Source: Streptomyces sp. ISL-1 (lineage in GTDB: Bacteria > Actinomycetota > Actinomycetes > Streptomycetales > Streptomycetaceae). Taken from it: DNA of 55,801 bases. Every line of letters starts with the position of its first letter. The stretch's first letter is position 1. The stretch lies in assembly GCF_018614585.1 (NCBI RefSeq), contig NZ_JAGGOI010000013.1, positions 1 through 55,801 of the forward strand, given 5' to 3'. The translations under genes and the position numbers were made by a program. The notes beneath the pieces were generated by a model, which had not been told where the DNA came from, ran no database searches, and saw only the letters and a list, made by a program, of their open reading frames with translations. Below are positions 43,702 through 53,301 of this stretch, piece by piece.

Positions 43702-44532
43702 CTACCGGGCTTCGAGCGCCCGTTCTCCCGCGCGCCGCATGGCCTCCAGCGGGGCCGGTGCGCGTCCGGTCATCTGCTCGACCTGAAGAACTGCCTGGTG
43801 GACCAGGAGATCGAGGCCCCCGACGACGGCTCCGCCCCGCGCGGACCAGCGGGCGGCCAGGCCCGTCGGCCACGGCTCGTACAGGACGTCGAACAGCGTG
43901 CCGGGCCTCTCGGGCACCTCGGCCGCAAGGGCATCGGTCGTACCCGCCGGGGTGGTGGCGATGACCAGCGGCGCCCGCAGGGCCACATCGGCCTCCGCCC
44001 AGTCGGCGATGCGCACGTCGACGCCGAGCCGGTTGCCCCAGCCGCGCATCTCCCCGGCCCGGGCGGCGCTGCGTACATAGGCGGTGACAGGCCCCGTGCA
44101 GATCTGTGAGAGCGCGGCGAGAGCGGACGAGGCTGTCGCGCCCGCGCCCAGCACAGCGGCCGATTCGACTTTGTCGACGCCGCGCTCGCGCAGTGCGGCG
44201 ATCATGCCGGGGATGTCGGTGTTGTCGCCGACGCGGCGGCCGTCCTCGGTGAAGACAACGGTGTTGACGGCTTCGACCGAGGCCGCGGTGTCGCTGATGC
44301 CGTCGAGCAGCGGAAGGACCGCGCGCTTGAGCGGCATCGTCAGCGACAGCCCGGCCCAGGAGCTGTCGAGCCCCGCCAGGAATCCCGGGAGACCTGCCTC
44401 GTCCACCTCGAAACGGTCGTACGACCAGTGGGTGAGGCCGAGTTCCGCATAGGCCGCGCGGTGCAGCACCGGGGAGAGCGAGTGGGTGATCGGCGATCCG
44501 AGGACCGCCGCACGCCGCTTCGGAGTGCTCAC
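43702..44532 (-). CDS. aroE: Shikimate dehydrogenase
   Basis: A 276-residue NADP-dependent enzyme reducing 3-dehydroshikimate. AAVLGSPITHSLSPVLHRAA binds substrate, LSLTMPLKRAVLPLLD holds the catalytic Lys, NTVVF and NTDIPGM follow, and VLGAGATASSALAALS is the cofactor-binding glycine loop. The GTG overlaps the mltG stop (GTGA). A 138-bp gap separates it from aroC. Confidence 0.93.
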   Translation of the reverse strand: MSTPKRRAAVLGSPITHSLSPVLHRAAYAELGLTHWSYDRFEVDEAGLPGFLAGLDSSWAGLSLTMPLKRAVLPLLDGISDTAASVEAVNTVVFTEDGRRVGDNTDIPGMIAALRERGVDKVESAAVLGAGATASSALAALSQICTGPVTAYVRSAARAGEMRGWGNRLGVDVRIADWAEADVALRAPLVIATTPAGTTDALAAEVPERPGTLFDVLYEPWPTGLAARWSARGGAVVGGLDLLVHQAVLQVEQMTGRAPAPLEAMRRAGERALEAR

Positions 44533-46232
44533 TGGCCGGACTTCTCCTGCTCCGCTTCGTACTTCCTACGGTTGCGCTCGTGCTCCTCGTTGGTGACCGC
44601 GAAGAGCGTCTTGTCCTCGGTGATCGACACGAAGTAGTACCAGGGGCCGGACGCGGGCTTGAGAGCCGAGCTGAAGGCGGACTGCCCCGGATTGCCGATC
44701 GGACCCGGCGGCAGACCCTTTATGTCGTACGTGTTGTACGGATCCTTTATCTTGCGCAGATTGTCGACAGCGCCGAGGTCGAGCCTGCTGTCGCTCTTGA
44801 TGTAGTTGATCGTGGAGTCGAATTCGAGCCGGCCGACCGTCTCGGCGTTGTTCGGCTTGAGCCGGTTGTAGACGACCCGCGAGACCTTGTCGAAATCATG
44901 CTTGTACTTGCCTTCGGCCTGCACGAGGCTCGCGACGGTGAGCACCTGGAGCGGCGACCCGAGGCCGAGCCTGCGGGCCTCGGCCTTGAGGTCCGTCTTG
45001 CCGAACTCCTCGTTGGCCCGGGCCACCATCCTCTGCAGGACGGCTTCCGGCTTCATGCCCTTGGCGACGGGATAGCTCGCGGGGAACAGGAAGCCTTCGA
45101 GCGGGTCCTTGATCTGCCGGTTGTCGGCGGCCCAGTCCGGCAGCCCGAGCCGCTTCGCATTCGCCTTGGCGGCGGCCTTGGTGGTGCCGGCCTTGATCTC
45201 CAGGCGCTTGTCGATCTGCTCGTAGACCCAGACGTTCCGCTTGCCCTCGGGGATGATCAAGTTGTTGCGGCTGGCCGGATTGAGCATCAGTTCAACGGCG
45301 CTCGCTCCCGACATCCCCTTCTTGAGGAGGTAGATGCCCGCCTGGATCGACTTGCCCTTCGGATCGTTGTTGGCCGCCGAGACAAAGGCACCCGTGCTCT
45401 TGACGACACCGGCCTCCTTGAGTATGCCGCCGATCTCCCCGAGGCCCGCTCCCTTGGGGATCTCCACCTGCGCCGAGCCGCTGCCGGCGCCTTTGAAGTC
45501 CTCGGCCTCGCCGAACCGGCCCTGCCAGAACTGGTAGCCGAAATAGCCGACGCCGCCGACACCGCCGGCCAGCACCAGCGCGACGACCAGACATGCGCAA
45601 CCGTTCCTGCTCTTCTTCTTGGTCTTGCCGCGGCGCTCACGGCCGCCGCCCCTGCGCGTCTCACGCGGGTCGTCGTCGTATTCGCCGTCGTCGTCACGGC
45701 CGTCGTCGCCGGTGAAGAAGGGGTGTGTCTCCTCCTGGGCCGCCTCGGCATCCCAGTCGGTCGTGGGCTCGGGCTCCGGCCGGCGGCGGCCCGGGGGCTG
45801 GGGCGGCGGATAGGCCTCGGGCGTGGCGTAGTAGTCGCCGCCCTGGTCGCCGTAGCCGGGCTGCTGACCGCCGTAGGTGTCGGCCGGATTGCCGTACGGC
45901 ATGGCCGCCTGCTGGCCGGTGTCCCAGCCGCCGTTGTACTGCTGCTGTTGTTGTTGTTGTTGCTGCTGGTTGTACTGCTGTTGCTGTTGCTGCTGGTTGT
46001 ACTGCTGCTGTTGCTGCTGGTTGTAGCGCTGCTGTTGCTCGTTGTACTGCTGCTGGTACGGGTCGTTCTGGGCGCCGTACTGCTGCGGCTGCTGCGGGTA
46101 CTGCTGCTGCGGCTGGCCGCCGTACGGAGTCTCGCCGGCTGCGGCCTGCTGTCCTCCCCATCCCTGGTCCCCGTACAAAGGGTCCTCGGGATGCCACGGT
46201 TCGGAGCCGGGGCCCCGGCCATACTCAGTCAT
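44529..46232 (-). CDS. mltG: Endolytic murein transglycosylase with polyglutamine N-terminus
   Basis: A 567-residue inner-membrane enzyme that cuts nascent peptidoglycan strands. The cytoplasmic N-terminus (~205 residues) is low complexity, with Gln/Tyr/Gly repeats and several pure Gln runs at about residues 58-99. A transmembrane helix lies near 208-232 (CLVVALVLAGGVGGVGYFGY), then a LysM-like region and the YceG catalytic domain. The catalytic Glu is in ASLVQAEGKYKHD; FDSTINY and NTYDIKGLPPGPIGNPG are family motifs. It is translationally coupled to aroE. Confidence 0.93.
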   Translation of the reverse strand: MTEYGRGPGSEPWHPEDPLYGDQGWGGQQAAAGETPYGGQPQQQYPQQPQQYGAQNDPYQQQYNEQQQRYNQQQQQQYNQQQQQQQYNQQQQQQQQQQYNGGWDTGQQAAMPYGNPADTYGGQQPGYGDQGGDYYATPEAYPPPQPPGRRRPEPEPTTDWDAEAAQEETHPFFTGDDGRDDDGEYDDDPRETRRGGGRERRGKTKKKSRNGCACLVVALVLAGGVGGVGYFGYQFWQGRFGEAEDFKGAGSGSAQVEIPKGAGLGEIGGILKEAGVVKSTGAFVSAANNDPKGKSIQAGIYLLKKGMSGASAVELMLNPASRNNLIIPEGKRNVWVYEQIDKRLEIKAGTTKAAAKANAKRLGLPDWAADNRQIKDPLEGFLFPASYPVAKGMKPEAVLQRMVARANEEFGKTDLKAEARRLGLGSPLQVLTVASLVQAEGKYKHDFDKVSRVVYNRLKPNNAETVGRLEFDSTINYIKSDSRLDLGAVDNLRKIKDPYNTYDIKGLPPGPIGNPGQSAFSSALKPASGPWYYFVSITEDKTLFAVTNEEHERNRRKYEAEQEKSGQ

Positions 46233-46336
46233 CGATCCCCTAGGGCCGCGAGGCAGACGCCGAACGGGCCGGCCTCTTTGCTGTGCGGCAGCTGTTCGAA
46301 CATCGCCGCATCGCGCGGAACGTTACCGTATCGCGA

Positions 46337-46801
46337 TCAGACAACCACTTCGACGCCCTCGCCCGGAGCAGCACCCGCCGCCCGTTCGGACTCCAGAGCG
46401 TTCTGAAGGATCACCACCGCGGCAGCCTGGTCGATGACGGAACGGCCCTTTTTGGACTTCACGCCCGAAGCGCGCAGCCCCTGACTGGCCGTCACTGTGG
46501 TCATCCTCTCGTCGACGAGTCGGACCGGAATGGGGGCGATGCCCCGCGCGAGCTCCTGGGCGAAGCCGCGGACCTTGACCGCGGCCGGGCCCTCCCCGCC
46601 GCTGAGCGAGCGGGGCAGGCCGACGACGACCTCGATCGGTTCGTATTCCTCGACGAGCTGCTTCAGCCGCCGGTGGGCTGCCGGGACGTCGCGTCCCGGC
46701 ACGGTCTCGACCGGAGTGGCGAGGACCCCGTCGGGGTCGCACGAGGCGACCCCGATCCGGGCATCCCCGACGTCGATCGCGAGGCGGCGTCCGCGGCGCA
46801 C
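46337..46801 (-). CDS. ruvX: Holliday junction resolvase-like RuvX/YqgF
   Basis: A 154-residue RNase H-like nuclease involved in RNA processing (pre-16S end) and possibly junction resolution. LAIDVGDARIGVASCDPDG holds the first catalytic Asp, EVVVGLPRSLSG the second strand, DERMTTVTA the Glu, and GRSVIDQAAAVVILQ the last Asp. GTG at 46801 starts 5 bp after the alaS stop; frames beyond it overlap alaS. Confidence 0.93.
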   Translation of the reverse strand: MRRGRRLAIDVGDARIGVASCDPDGVLATPVETVPGRDVPAAHRRLKQLVEEYEPIEVVVGLPRSLSGGEGPAAVKVRGFAQELARGIAPIPVRLVDERMTTVTASQGLRASGVKSKKGRSVIDQAAAVVILQNALESERAAGAAPGEGVEVVV

Positions 46802-46805
46802 AGCG

Positions 46806-49475
46806 TCAGGCCGTCTCGGCGACGAGACGCTCGACGGCGGCGACAGCGTCGCCGATGGCGTCCGGGTTCTGGCCGCCGCCCTGGGCGACGTCCGGCTTCC
46901 CGCCACCGCCACCGCCGAGGGTCTTGGCGGCGGCACGGACCAGGTCACCGGCCTTGAGACCGCGCTCGCGGGCGGCCTCGTTGGTGGCGATGACGGTCAG
47001 CGGACGGCCGCCCGCCAACGCGAACAGGGCCACGACCGCCGGACGGTCGCCAGGGATGCGGCCACGGACGTCGAGGACCAGCTTGCGCAGGTCGTCGGCG
47101 GAGGTGCCGTCCGGCACCTGACCGGTGACCAGAGCCACGCCCCGTACGTCCTTGGCGCCCGCGGCGAGACCGGCCGCGGCGGCGAGCACCTTCTGCGCGC
47201 GGAACCTCTCGATCTCCTTCTCGGCGTCCTTCAGCTTGGTGAGCATGCCGGAGATCTTCTCGGGAAGCTCCTCGGGACGGCCCTTGACCAGCTCCTGGAG
47301 CTGGGCGACGACCGTGTGCTCCCTGGCGAGGAAGTTGTAGGCGTCGACGCCGACGAGGGCCTCGATACGGCGCACACCGGAGCCGATCGAGGACTCGCCG
47401 AGCAGCTTCACCAGGCCCAGCTGGGCGGTGTTGTGCACATGCGTGCCGCCGCAGAGCTCCTTGGAGAAGTCTCCGATGGTGACGACCCGCACCCGCTCGC
47501 CGTACTTCTCGCCGAACTCGGCGATGGCGCCCTGCTTCTTGGCCTCGTCGATGCTCATGACCTCGGCCTGGACGTCGAGTTCCCGGGCGAGGACTTCGTT
47601 GATCTTCTGCTCGACGTCGGTGAGGACCGTGCCGGGTACGGCGGCGGGCGAGCCGAAGTCGAAGCGGAAGCGGCCGGGCGAGTTCTCCGAGCCGGCCTGG
47701 GCGGCCGTCGGGCCGAGAGCGTCGCGCAGCGCCTGGTGGGTCAGGTGGGTGGCGCTGTGGGCGCGGGCGATGGCGCGGCGGCGCTGGGTGTCGATCACGG
47801 CGTAGGCCGAAGCGCCGACGGTGACCTCGCCGACCTGTACCGAGCCCTTGTGCACGGAGACGCCCGGGACCGGCTGCTGCACATCGCGGACCTGGATGAC
47901 GGCGCCCGTGTCGAGCTTGATGCGGCCCTGGTCGGCGAGCTGGCCGCCGCCCTCCGCGTAGAAGGGAGTTCGGTCGAGGACGACCTCGACCTCGTCGCCC
48001 TCGGAGGCGGCCGGCGAGGGCATGCCGTCGACCAGCAGGCCGACGATGGTCGACTCGCCCTCGGTGTGGGTGTAGCCGGTGAACTCGGTGGTGCCGGACT
48101 GGTCGGCGACGAGCCGGTAGGCGGAGACGTCGGCGTGGCCGGTCTTCTTGGCCCTGGCGTCGGCCTTGGCCTGCTCCCGCTGCTGCTTCATCAGGCGGCG
48201 GAAGCCGTCCTCGTCCACCGAGAGGCCCTGTTCGGCGGCCATCTCCAGGGTGAGGTCGATCGGGAAGCCCCAGGTGTCGTGGAGCAGGAAGGCCTTGTCG
48301 CCGGCGAGTACCTTGCCGCCGCCGGACTTGGTCTCGGTGATGGCGGTGTCGAGGATGTTGGTGCCGGCCTTCAGCGTCTTGAGGAAGGCGGCCTCCTCGG
48401 CGAGGGCCACGGCCTCGATCCGCTTGCGGTCGGTGATCAGCTCCGGGTACTGCTCGCCCATGGTCTTGATGACCACGTCGGCCAGCTCGGCGACGACGGG
48501 CTCGGTGGCGCCGAGGAGGCGCATATTGCGGATGGCGCGGCGCATGATGCGGCGCAGCACGTAGCCACGGCCCTCGTTGCCGGGGGTGACGCCGTCGCCG
48601 ATGAGCATCACGGAGGTGCGGATGTGGTCGGCGACCACCCGCATCGAGACGTCCGAGCCGTGGTCGGCGCCGTAGCGTACGCCGGTCAGCTCGGTGGCCT
48701 TGTCCATGACGACGCGCAGGGTGTCGGTCTCGTACATGTTCTGTACGCCCTGCAGGATCATCGCGAGACGCTCGAGGCCGAGGCCGGTGTCGATGTTCTT
48801 GGACGGCAGCTCACCGAGGATCGGGAAGTCCTCCTTGCCCTCGCCGGCGCCGCGCTCGTACTGCATGAAGACCAGGTTCCAAAGCTCCACGTACCGCTCG
48901 TCGTTGACGGCCGGGCCGCCCTCTTCGCCGAACTCCGGGCCGCGGTCGTAGTTGATCTCGGAGCAGGGTCCGCAGGGGCCGGGGACGCCCATCGACCAGT
49001 AGTTGGAGTCCATGCCCAGGCGCTGGATGCGCTCGGCGGGCACGCCGATCACGTCGCGCCAGATCTGCTCGGCCTCGTCGTCCTCCTTGTAGACCGTGAT
49101 CCACAGGCGTTCGGGGTCGAGGCCGTAGCCACCGTCCGCGACGGAGCCGGTCAGCAGCTCCCAGGCGAACTTGATGGCGCCTTCCTTGAAGTAGTCCCCG
49201 AAGGAGAAGTTGCCGCACATCTGGAAGAACGTGCCGTGCCGGGTGGTCTTGCCGACCTCTTCGATGTCCGGCGTACGCACGCACTTCTGCACGCTGGTGG
49301 CGCGCGGGGCCGGCGGCTTGGCCTCGCCGAGGAAGTACGGCTTGAACGGCACCATGCCCGCGTTGACCAGCAGCAGAGTCGGGTCGTCCGCGATGAGCGA
49401 CGCCGAAGGCACGACGGTGTGCCCGCGCTCCTCGAAGAAGCTCAGCCAGCGGCGGCGGATTTCAGCCGACTCCAT
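46806..49475 (-). CDS. alaS: Alanyl-tRNA synthetase
   Basis: An 889-residue class II synthetase. The N-terminal catalytic core has [39 protein letters not shown] and [13 protein letters not shown]. The editing domain carries zinc ligands [16 protein letters not shown] and [13 protein letters not shown]. The C-terminal DHHA1 domain includes [19 protein letters not shown]. The ATG shares one base with the stop of the upstream small gene. Confidence 0.97.
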   Translation of the reverse strand: MESAEIRRRWLSFFEERGHTVVPSASLIADDPTLLLVNAGMVPFKPYFLGEAKPPAPRATSVQKCVRTPDIEEVGKTTRHGTFFQMCGNFSFGDYFKEGAIKFAWELLTGSVADGGYGLDPERLWITVYKEDDEAEQIWRDVIGVPAERIQRLGMDSNYWSMGVPGPCGPCSEINYDRGPEFGEEGGPAVNDERYVELWNLVFMQYERGAGEGKEDFPILGELPSKNIDTGLGLERLAMILQGVQNMYETDTLRVVMDKATELTGVRYGADHGSDVSMRVVADHIRTSVMLIGDGVTPGNEGRGYVLRRIMRRAIRNMRLLGATEPVVAELADVVIKTMGEQYPELITDRKRIEAVALAEEAAFLKTLKAGTNILDTAITETKSGGGKVLAGDKAFLLHDTWGFPIDLTLEMAAEQGLSVDEDGFRRLMKQQREQAKADARAKKTGHADVSAYRLVADQSGTTEFTGYTHTEGESTIVGLLVDGMPSPAASEGDEVEVVLDRTPFYAEGGGQLADQGRIKLDTGAVIQVRDVQQPVPGVSVHKGSVQVGEVTVGASAYAVIDTQRRRAIARAHSATHLTHQALRDALGPTAAQAGSENSPGRFRFDFGSPAAVPGTVLTDVEQKINEVLARELDVQAEVMSIDEAKKQGAIAEFGEKYGERVRVVTIGDFSKELCGGTHVHNTAQLGLVKLLGESSIGSGVRRIEALVGVDAYNFLAREHTVVAQLQELVKGRPEELPEKISGMLTKLKDAEKEIERFRAQKVLAAAAGLAAGAKDVRGVALVTGQVPDGTSADDLRKLVLDVRGRIPGDRPAVVALFALAGGRPLTVIATNEAARERGLKAGDLVRAAAKTLGGGGGGKPDVAQGGGQNPDAIGDAVAAVERLVAETA

Positions 49476-49816
49476 CAGTGGTCCTCATTCCGGTTGTACG
49501 AGTGCTTGTTGTCGGGGCGCTTGTTGCCGGGGTGCCTGGGGCGGTCGATCGCGACGGGGCGTCGCTGCGCCGGCAGTTCGGGGTCGTCGGATGCCTGCAG
49601 GCCGAGCGCTTCACCCAGTTCGGCCTCGCGCCTGGCCATGCCGGACCTGACGTCGAGTGCGAAGTCCTTGAGCTTGTGGCCCGCGTCGATCGCCTTGTTC
49701 GCGGCCTGCGCCGCGAGGCTCTCGGGGGTCAGTTGCTTCAGCTTGCGATTGACCTTGGTGGTGGCCCAGACACCGGCCGCGGCACCCGCGGTGAACCAGA
49801 ACGTGCGGCGGAACAT
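49475..49816 (-). CDS. Small DUF6167-like protein
   Basis: A 113-residue protein starting [20 protein letters not shown], a short hydrophobic N-terminal helix that may anchor it. A basic helical part ([20 protein letters not shown]) and a hydrophilic tail rich in Arg, Pro and Asn follow. It matches DUF6167-type proteins of Streptomyces; function unknown. It is in one operon with alaS and the DUF948 gene. Confidence 0.8.
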   Translation of the reverse strand: MFRRTFWFTAGAAAGVWATTKVNRKLKQLTPESLAAQAANKAIDAGHKLKDFALDVRSGMARREAELGEALGLQASDDPELPAQRRPVAIDRPRHPGNKRPDNKHSYNRNEDH

Positions 49817-49822
49817 CGTGCC

Positions 49823-50260
49823 TCAGCCTTTCCGTTTCTTGCTTCGGGCGGCCGGCACCGTGCGGCCGACGATCACCGAGCGACGGGACGGCTTGGGCGG
49901 CGCGGGCGCTTCTTCGTGCTTGCGGCTCATGGCCCGGCGTACGCCGTAGCCGAAGGCGGCGACCTTGACCAGCGGGCCGCCGAAGGTGGAGGCGACCGTC
50001 GTGGAGAGCGCGGAGGCGTTGGAGGTGACCTCCTGGACGTCCGTCGCGATGGCGTCGACCCGGTCGAGCTGTGTCTGTGCGGAGCGCACCGTCGCGGAGG
50101 CGTCGGCAAGCAGCGGCACTGCCTGCTCGGTCACGTCCGCCACGAGTTTGGTGGTCGCCCTGAGCGTCTGCGCCAGCCTCACCAGCACCACGGCGAGGAA
50201 GGAGACCAAAATCGCCCAGAACACGGCCACCAGGATCCCGGCAACCTCTCCACCGGTCAC
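49823..50260 (-). CDS. DUF948-domain membrane protein
   Basis: A 145-residue protein. An N-terminal transmembrane helix (VAGILVAVFWAILVSFLAVV) is followed by a long amphipathic helix (ADVTEQAVPLLADASATVRS) and a basic tail (RRSVIVGRTVPAARSKKRKG). This is the DUF948 build found in general stress-related proteins of Firmicutes and in actinobacteria beside alaS. GTG at 50260 is chosen; the frame continues upstream but without homology. Confidence 0.8.
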   Translation of the reverse strand: MTGGEVAGILVAVFWAILVSFLAVVLVRLAQTLRATTKLVADVTEQAVPLLADASATVRSAQTQLDRVDAIATDVQEVTSNASALSTTVASTFGGPLVKVAAFGYGVRRAMSRKHEEAPAPPKPSRRSVIVGRTVPAARSKKRKG

Positions 50261-50379
50261 TCCGCACCGCTCTCTGCTCGTCGATGAATACGTCGAAAAT
50301 CGTCCTCCGACCTTATCGCGCCCAGGGTCGCACCCCATACCGCATTCCTGCCGGGGGCGAGCGGGGATATGCATGGCGA

Positions 50380-50409
50380 TTGTACGGAGTGCATACGAGT
50401 AGGTACGCT
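50380..50409 (+). promoter_or_regulatory. Candidate promoter of the STAND-type ATPase gene
   Basis: TTGTAC (50380-50385) and TACGCT (50404-50409) with an 18-bp spacer. Transcription would begin about 3 bp before the ATG at 50419, where no ribosome site is visible, so the mRNA is probably leaderless. Confidence 0.4.
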
Positions 50410-50418
50410 GCGTGTCTC

Positions 50419-52608
50419 ATGCGACGCGACCATCGCTCCTGCGCCTCCCCCGACGATCAGCCTCCGGTACAGGGCAATCTCCCCGCAGAGCTGAACCGGT
50501 TCGTGGGCCGGGCCGACGAACTGGCCGAACTCGGCCGCCTTCTGGACGACTCCCGTCTGGTCACCGTCGCCGGAGCGGGCGGGGTGGGGAAATCCCGATT
50601 AGCGACCTATGGCGCCGCCGCACAGCAGAGGCGGTACCGCGACGGTGTCTGGCTCACCGAGCTCTCCACCCTCCGCGACCCCGAACTGGTGGCCCACACC
50701 CTTCTGGAGTCGCTCGGCGTCACCGACCAGAGCAGTAGGCCCCCGCGCGACGTCCTCGTCGACCACCTCGCGAGACGTCAACTCCTGCTGGTTCTGGACG
50801 GGTTCGAGTATCTCGTCGACGAATGCGCCGGGCTCGTACGCGACCTGCTGCGCCGCGCGCCCCGCCTCCAGGTGCTCGCCGTCAGCCGTATGCCGCTGCG
50901 GCTGGACGGGGAAGTCTTCCTCCCGCTGACTCCGATGACCGAGGCGGACGCCGTAGCGCTCTTCGCCGACCGCGCTGCCTGCGCACTGCCGCACTTCCGG
51001 CTGACCGACGACAACCGCGCCGGCGCGCAGGAACTCTGCAGACGTCTCGACGGGATCCCGCTCGCGCTGGAACTGGCCGCCGGGCGGCTGCGCGCGCTCG
51101 GTCTCGATCAGATCCTGCACCGGCTCGACGACCGGTTCAAGCTGCTGACCGGCGGCAGCAGGGGCGCGCTGCCGCGCCACCAGACGCTGCGTACGGCAGT
51201 CGGCTGGAGCCATGAACTGTGCACACCCGAGGAGCGGCTGCTGTGGGCGCGGCTTTCGGTCTTCGTCGGCCAGTTCGACCTGGAGGCGGTCGAGTACATC
51301 TGCAGCGGGCACGATCTGCCCGCCGCGGATGTGCTGGATGTGCTCGGCGAGCTGCTCGCCCAGTCAGTGATCTCCCGCGAGGAGACGCCCGCGGGTGTGC
51401 GCTACCGCATGCTGGACACGATCCGGGCGTACGGCGCCGAGTGGCTGGAGGCGCTCGGCGACGCCGGCCGGATGCGCAAGCGGCACCGCGACTGGTATCT
51501 GGGCCTGGCCACCTGGTGCGAGCTGGACTGGTTCAGTCCACGCCAGTCCGAGGGCGCGGACTGCACCGAGAGCGCACTGCCGAATCTGCGGAGCGCGCTG
51601 GAGCTCTGTCTGGAGACCCCCGAGGACACGCATCTCGGCCACTATCTGGCGGGGACGCTCTGGTTCTACTGGGTCGGCTGCGGCCGCCTCGCCGAGGGCA
51701 GACACTGGCTGGACCGGGCGCTGGCTCTGGAGGGGGGACACGAGGAGTCCCGGCAGAAGGCACTGTGGGTGCTCGGTTATGTGGCGATCCTGCAGGGTGA
51801 CAGCACCGCGGCGTCGGGCGCGCTTCACGAGTGCGGGGAAGCAGCCGCGCGTACGGGCAACCCGGTGGCCGCCGCGTACGCCCTTCATCGCATGGGCTGC
51901 CTTGCGCTCCTCAGCGATGACCTGCCGCGCGCCGAGGAACTGCTGCGCTCGGCCCTCGCCGCGTACAAGGACCTGGGCGAGCTCAACAGCAATGTGCTGA
52001 TGGGGCAGGTCGAACTCGCGATGGCTCTGGTCTTCCAGAACCGTCTGGAGGCGGCGGTCGCGCTGTGCGAGGAGGTCCGGGAGATCTGCGAGGAGCGCGG
52101 CGAGCTGTGGACCCGCGCCTATGCGCTGTATGTGCTGGCCTACGCGGCGTGGACCGGCGGCGAGCACGGCCGGGCGCGGGCTCTGCTCACGGACTGCATC
52201 ACCATCGACCACCGGTTCAAGGACCTGGTGGGTCTGGTGCTGGCGATCGAACTGCTGGCCCTGGTGACCGCGAGCGAGGGCGACCCGGCGGAGGCCGCCG
52301 TCCTGCAGGGGGCCGCCGCGCCGGTGTGGGACGCGGTCGGCATGCCGCTCTTCGGCTCCGGCTACTTCAGCGCCCCGCGCGCCCTGTGCGAGCAGCAGGC
52401 GGGCGAGCTGCTGGGCGCCGAGCGTTATGCGGCATGCGCGCGGGAGGGGCGCGGGCTCTCCCTCGACGCGGCGGTGAGACGAGCGCTGGCCGCGCAGAAC
52501 GCGCCGGGTCCGCAGCCGGGCCGGCAGCGTTCGGTCCGTCCCTCGCCCCTGGAAACGCGGGAGCCCGCCGGCTCCCCCACCGGTAAGGGCGGGGAAGCGG
52601 CGGGCTGA
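50419..52608 (+). CDS. NB-ARC/STAND ATPase with TPR-like repeats
   Basis: A 729-residue protein related to the ATPase part of AfsR-type regulators. The P-loop VTVAGAGGVGKSRLATYGA is near residues 50-68, Walker B LLLVLDGFEYLVDE near 130, SRMPLRLDGE fits the sensor region, and RRLDGIPLALELAAGRLRAL is the GLPL-like motif. The C-terminal half is helical repeats (LWVLGYVAILQGDSTAASGA; LHRMGCLALLSDDLPRAEEL). No DNA-binding domain is visible at either end. It may be a signalling scaffold. It is alone on its strand between DUF948 and rpsD. Confidence 0.83.
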   Translation: MRRDHRSCASPDDQPPVQGNLPAELNRFVGRADELAELGRLLDDSRLVTVAGAGGVGKSRLATYGAAAQQRRYRDGVWLTELSTLRDPELVAHTLLESLGVTDQSSRPPRDVLVDHLARRQLLLVLDGFEYLVDECAGLVRDLLRRAPRLQVLAVSRMPLRLDGEVFLPLTPMTEADAVALFADRAACALPHFRLTDDNRAGAQELCRRLDGIPLALELAAGRLRALGLDQILHRLDDRFKLLTGGSRGALPRHQTLRTAVGWSHELCTPEERLLWARLSVFVGQFDLEAVEYICSGHDLPAADVLDVLGELLAQSVISREETPAGVRYRMLDTIRAYGAEWLEALGDAGRMRKRHRDWYLGLATWCELDWFSPRQSEGADCTESALPNLRSALELCLETPEDTHLGHYLAGTLWFYWVGCGRLAEGRHWLDRALALEGGHEESRQKALWVLGYVAILQGDSTAASGALHECGEAAARTGNPVAAAYALHRMGCLALLSDDLPRAEELLRSALAAYKDLGELNSNVLMGQVELAMALVFQNRLEAAVALCEEVREICEERGELWTRAYALYVLAYAAWTGGEHGRARALLTDCITIDHRFKDLVGLVLAIELLALVTASEGDPAEAAVLQGAAAPVWDAVGMPLFGSGYFSAPRALCEQQAGELLGAERYAACAREGRGLSLDAAVRRALAAQNAPGPQPGRQRSVRPSPLETREPAGSPTGKGGEAAG
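52562..52606. terminator. Terminator shared by the ATPase gene and rpsD
   Basis: AGCCCGCC (52562-52569) pairs with GGCGGGCT (52599-52606), extended by GCT/AGC and CCCC/GGGG inside. It overlaps the last codons and stop of the ATPase gene and lies 25 bp after the convergent rpsD stop. Confidence 0.65.
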
Positions 52609-52630
52609 AGCGTGGTGAGCTACGCCTTGA

Positions 52631-53245
52631 TCAGCGGGCGTAGTACTCGACGACCAGCTGCTCGTCGCAGATGACCGGGACTTCCTTGCGCTGCGGGTCA
52701 CGGTCCAGGCGGAACGCCAGGGCCTTCAGGTTGACCTGCATGTAGCGCGGGGTCTCGCCGTCGGGGGCGAAGCCACCCTCACGCGCGACCTGGAAGAGGG
52801 TCTTCTCGCGGGAGCGCTCGCGGACCATCACGACGTCGTCGGGGCGGACGCGGAAGGAAGGCTTGTCGACCTTGCCGCCGTTGACCTCGATGTGGCCGTG
52901 GACGACCATCTGACGGGCCTGGTAGATGGTGCGGGCGATGCCCGAACGCAGGACCAGGGCGTCGAGGCGGCGCTCGAGCTCGACGACCAGCGCCTCGCCC
53001 GTCTTGCCCTCGGCCTTCTTGGCGCGGTCGTAGGCGCGCGCCATCTGGCGCTCGCTGATGTCGTACTGCGCGCGCAGGCGCTGCTTCTCGAGCAGACGGA
53101 CCTTGTAGTCCGAGTTCTGCTTGCGGCCACGGCCGTGCTCGCCCGGCGGGTAGGGGCGGGCCTCGAAGTACTTGACGGCCTTCGGCGTCAGTGCGATACC
53201 GAGCGCACGAGACTTCTTGACCTTGGGACGCGACTGGTTAGGCAC
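52631..53245 (-). CDS. rpsD: 30S ribosomal protein S4 (zinc-free form)
   Basis: A 204-residue ribosomal protein that binds 16S rRNA early in 30S assembly. The N-terminus ([39 protein letters not shown]) lacks the four Cys of zinc-binding S4. The S4 domain follows ([34 protein letters not shown]). The start is GTG with GGAG at 4 nt. It is a stand-alone gene here, away from the main ribosomal operons, as in other Streptomyces. Confidence 0.96.
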   Translation of the reverse strand: MPNQSRPKVKKSRALGIALTPKAVKYFEARPYPPGEHGRGRKQNSDYKVRLLEKQRLRAQYDISERQMARAYDRAKKAEGKTGEALVVELERRLDALVLRSGIARTIYQARQMVVHGHIEVNGGKVDKPSFRVRPDDVVMVRERSREKTLFQVAREGGFAPDGETPRYMQVNLKALAFRLDRDPQRKEVPVICDEQLVVEYYAR

Positions 53246-53268
53246 GTTCTCCAGACCTCCGTTGTAGG

Positions 53269-53287
53269 TTAGGTTAGGCTCACCTTA
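53269..53287. promoter_or_regulatory. Iron box (IdeR/DmdR-type operator)
   Basis: TTAGGTTAGGCTCACCTTA differs at two of 19 positions from the IdeR/DmdR consensus TTAGGTTAGGCTAACCTAA. It lies in the 56-bp gap between divergent rpsD and the DUF2470 gene, 15 bp before the latter's ATG. It should repress the DUF2470 gene when iron is plentiful. Confidence 0.8.
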
Positions 53288-53301
53288 CTCAAGGAGATCG
53301 C

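Noticed and set aside
45937..46060. CAG/CAA repeats as a CRISPR or satellite array
   Set aside because: Trinucleotide repeats in frame with MltG, without spacers.
46497..49949. 1150-codon open frame opposite alaS and ruvX
   Set aside because: Same GC effect; it crosses several real genes and has no recognisable domain.
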